Positions 30,762 to 32,341 of a stretch of DNA of 32,341 bases are shown here, piece by piece. The stretch comes from an uncultured bacterium. GTDB lineage: Bacteria > Verrucomicrobiota > Kiritimatiellia > PWTM01. The DNA lies in NCBI GenBank assembly GCA_900661335.1, contig CAACVY010000030.1, positions 1-32,341 on the forward strand, given 5' to 3'. Position numbers and translations under genes: made by a program. Below the pieces are notes generated by a model that worked only from the letters and a program-made list of their open reading frames with translations, was not told the DNA's origin and did no database searches. Position 1 is the first letter of the stretch. Each line of letters begins with the position of its first letter.

Positions 30762-30942
30762 GTACCCTGCCTTGTTCGCGAACGGGTCCAACGCTCTGAC
30801 CCAACACTAACTGCAAAGGGGGCCGAGGCCGCTCGGGGCCCTCCGCCCTGTGCGGGCACGAGGAATCCGAGCGGGGACGTCCCCACCTTGGTTGACGAGG
30901 TTGCAGAGTACCGACCCCTACGGCAAGGCGGGGTACTTTTTT
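30762..30942 (+). ncRNA. ssrS: Candidate 6S RNA
   Basis: A 181-nt region whose ends pair: GTACCCTGCCTTG (30762-30774) with CAAGGCGGGGTAC (30924-30936), 13 bp with one G-U, followed by six T. Inside, CTGCAA (30811-30816) pairs TTGCAG (30901-30906). A long rod follows: CCGCTCGG with CCGAGCGG, CCTC with GAGG, and GCCC with GGGC around a 5-nt loop. Between the closing stem and the rod lies a large open region, as in the 6S central bubble. Length, end-to-end closing stem and topology all fit 6S RNA, which binds the housekeeping RNA polymerase by mimicking an open promoter. Context also fits: rarA, and what looks like 5-formyltetrahydrofolate cyclo-ligase (the ssrS neighbour ygfA in proteobacteria), follow directly. 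No covariance search was possible. Confidence 0.6.
30914..30942 (+). terminator. Terminator at the 3' end of the structured RNA
   Basis: Locally, ACCCC (30914-30918) can pair with GGGGT (30930-30934). Alternatively, the 3' strand pairs over 13 bp with the RNA's own 5' end. In either case AC and six T (30937-30942) follow. The T-run ends six bases before the likely rarA ATG. Confidence 0.55.
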
Positions 30943-30948
30943 GAACGA

Positions 30949-32316
30949 ATGGATGAGCTCTTCCAGATGAAGGACGAACCCGGGGACGTTAACACCCCGG
31001 AGGCGAGGCGCGGTTCAGCTCCCCTGGCGGTCCGGATCCGCCCGCGAACGCTCGACGAAATCGTCGGGCAGGACCATATCGTGGGGCCGGGGCGGCTGCT
31101 TCGGCGGGCCATTGAAGCGGATCGGCTCCAGAGCGTGCTGTTGTACGGTCCACCGGGCTCAGGCAAGACCACATTGGCGGAAGTGGTCGCGCGTACAACC
31201 CACTGCGTATTTGAGCGGGCCAGTGGGGTGCTCTCCAACGTGGCCCAGCTTCGAGAATGCCTCGAAGCCGCGCGGCATCGCGCCAAGGCCGGCCGGCGGA
31301 CCATCCTGTTTCTGGACGAGATCCACCGGTTCAACCGTGCGCAGCAGGACGTGCTTCTCCCGTATATGGAGGAAGGGGCGGTGATCCTGATCGGCGCGAC
31401 TACGCACAATCCGTTTTTCTTTGTCAACAGCCCGCTAGTGTCCCGGTCGCTGGTGTTCGAGTTGAAGCCGTTGAGTGTGGAGGACCTCATGATCCTGTTG
31501 CGACGGGCCTTGTCGCACCCCAACGGGTTGGCGGCTTGGAAGGTGGTGGCGGACGAGGATGCGTTGCGCCACTTGGCCACCGTGGCGGAGGGCGATGCGC
31601 GACGGGCGCTGAACGCGTTGGAGATCGCGGTGCTGACCACCCCGCCGGATTCGTCGGGAGGGGTCCACCTTACGCGCGAAGTCGCGGAAGAATCGATTCA
31701 GAAGAAGGCGGTGGTGTACGACGCAAACGAAGATGGCCACTACGATACGATCTCGGCATTCATCAAAAGCGTGCGGGGCTCCGACCCCCATGCCGCGGTG
31801 TATTGGCTGGCCAAGATGCTCTACGCCGGAGAAGACCCACGGTTCATTGCGCGACGGCTGATGATTCTGGCGTCGGAGGACATTGGCAACGCGGACCCGC
31901 GGGCATTGAGCCTCGCAGTGGCTGCGGCCCACGCGTGCGAAATCGTCGGGATGCCCGAGGCCCGCATCATCCTCGCCCAGGCGACCACCTACCTGGCCAC
32001 GGCGCCGAAAAGCAACGCCTCGTACTTGGCAATCGAGAAAGCCTGGCAGGACGTGGAGCGGAACCCGGTGGCGCCGGTGCCGCTGCACTTGCGCGACTCG
32101 CACTATGTGGGTGCCGAGCGGCTCGGCCATGTGGGTTACCAGTACGCCCACGATGGCCCCGGGCACTTCGTGGACCAGGAATACCTTCCGACGGACAAGA
32201 CATACTACCACCCGACCGACCAAGGCTACGAAGAGATCATTCGGCGGCGTATGGAACAATGGGAGGCGCGTCGATCTCGGCCGCGCTCGATGGGACCCGA
32301 GCATGAAAGCGCATAA
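30949..32316 (+). CDS. rarA: Replication-associated recombination protein A (RarA/MgsA)
   Basis: 455 aa from the ATG at 30949. AAA+ ATPase of the clamp-loader/RuvB class that acts at stalled replication forks. It contains RPRTLDEIVGQDHIVGPG, Walker A YGPPGSGKTTLAE, Walker B TILFLDEIHRFNRAQQD, sensor-1 GATTHNP, an arginine-finger region SPLVSRS, and the tetramerisation domain (EDIGNADPRAL; AQATTYLATAPKSNASY). The C-terminus includes GYQYAHDGPGHFVDQEYLP, typical of the family. The in-frame ORF extends to a GTG at 30850, but that part lies within the structured RNA. MDELFQ at 30949 matches usual RarA starts. No good Shine-Dalgarno is visible; an ATG at 30967 is an alternative. It overlaps the next gene by 14 bp. 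Confidence 0.95.
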   Translation: MDELFQMKDEPGDVNTPEARRGSAPLAVRIRPRTLDEIVGQDHIVGPGRLLRRAIEADRLQSVLLYGPPGSGKTTLAEVVARTTHCVFERASGVLSNVAQLRECLEAARHRAKAGRRTILFLDEIHRFNRAQQDVLLPYMEEGAVILIGATTHNPFFFVNSPLVSRSLVFELKPLSVEDLMILLRRALSHPNGLAAWKVVADEDALRHLATVAEGDARRALNALEIAVLTTPPDSSGGVHLTREVAEESIQKKAVVYDANEDGHYDTISAFIKSVRGSDPHAAVYWLAKMLYAGEDPRFIARRLMILASEDIGNADPRALSLAVAAAHACEIVGMPEARIILAQATTYLATAPKSNASYLAIEKAWQDVERNPVAPVPLHLRDSHYVGAERLGHVGYQYAHDGPGHFVDQEYLPTDKTYYHPTDQGYEEIIRRRMEQWEARRSRPRSMGPEHESA

Positions 32317-32341
32317 ATCCAGCCTCCGAGAGGAAATTCGG
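32303..32341 (+). CDS. Start of a gene resembling 5-formyltetrahydrofolate cyclo-ligase (partial)
   Basis: Thirteen codons, MKAHKSSLREEIR, open at the ATG at 32303 in another frame of the rarA end and run off the window. The 'MxxxKxxLRxxxR' pattern is the usual beginning of 5-formyltetrahydrofolate cyclo-ligase (YgfA/MTHFS), the gene next to 6S RNA in many proteobacteria. With so few residues the family call is tentative. Confidence 0.45.
   Translation, partial: MKAHKSSLREEIR

Noticed and set aside
30762-30942. SRP (4.5S) RNA or a riboswitch for rarA
   Set aside because: The conserved SRP tetraloop region (GGAA with the asymmetric-loop GCAG) is missing. End-to-end pairing over 13 bp fits 6S RNA better than a cis-acting switch.
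31257-32306. 349-codon plus-strand ORF inside rarA
   Set aside because: Alternate frame of rarA; Gly/Arg-rich with no motif.

Overview
The window looks like a GC-rich chromosome segment from a member of the PVC superphylum, most likely Verrucomicrobiota or Kiritimatiellota. This is an inference from gene content. The clues are a BspA-type leucine-rich-repeat protein ending in the FYRL-type C-terminal module common in those phyla, a Tat-exported Gfo/Idh/MocA oxidoreductase, a VIT-VWA protein, a DUF2851 protein and a small RRM protein. No rRNA, tRNA or CRISPR was recognised.

Layout. (1) 210-4300, minus strand: an exported LRR_5 protein, then a tightly overlapped cobalt/nickel ECF transporter operon, cbiM(N)-cbiQ-cbiO, with a good sigma70-type promoter. 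(2) 4415-7925, plus strand: a membrane-anchored TPR protein, an RRM RNA-binding protein with clear promoter and terminator, and an exported C39-like protein. (3) 8377-13753: a Tat oxidoreductase divergent from an epimerase-metG pair, with two matched palindromes in the divergent gap. A membrane TPR gene is convergent with metG and shares its CTAG stop. (4) 14019-18541, minus strand: a heavily decayed VIT-VWA pseudogene and an intact DUF2851 gene. (5) 18820-27545, minus strand: a derelict type I restriction-modification island. It holds hsdR with two frame breaks, a four-helix-bundle gene, the 3' remnant of a lost hsdS, an intact RloC-like AAA_13 ATPase, a second hsdS with a frameshift and an inserted DUF559 nuclease cassette, a C-terminal hsdM scrap carrying a palindromic repeat, and the tail of a COG2865 regulator next to insertion-sequence-like DNA. 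(6) 28084-32341, plus strand: pheT without an adjacent pheS, a structured 181-nt RNA that I interpret as 6S RNA, rarA, and the first codons of what looks like 5-formyltetrahydrofolate cyclo-ligase.

Housekeeping genes (metG, pheT, rarA, cbi) read cleanly, while frame lesions cluster in the VIT-VWA and R-M genes. That argues for real decay over general sequencing error. The most interesting points are the inverted-repeat-bounded DUF559 cassette inside hsdS, the intact putative anticodon nuclease in a dead restriction system, and the 6S RNA candidate, whose ends pair over 13 bp and double as the terminator just before rarA.
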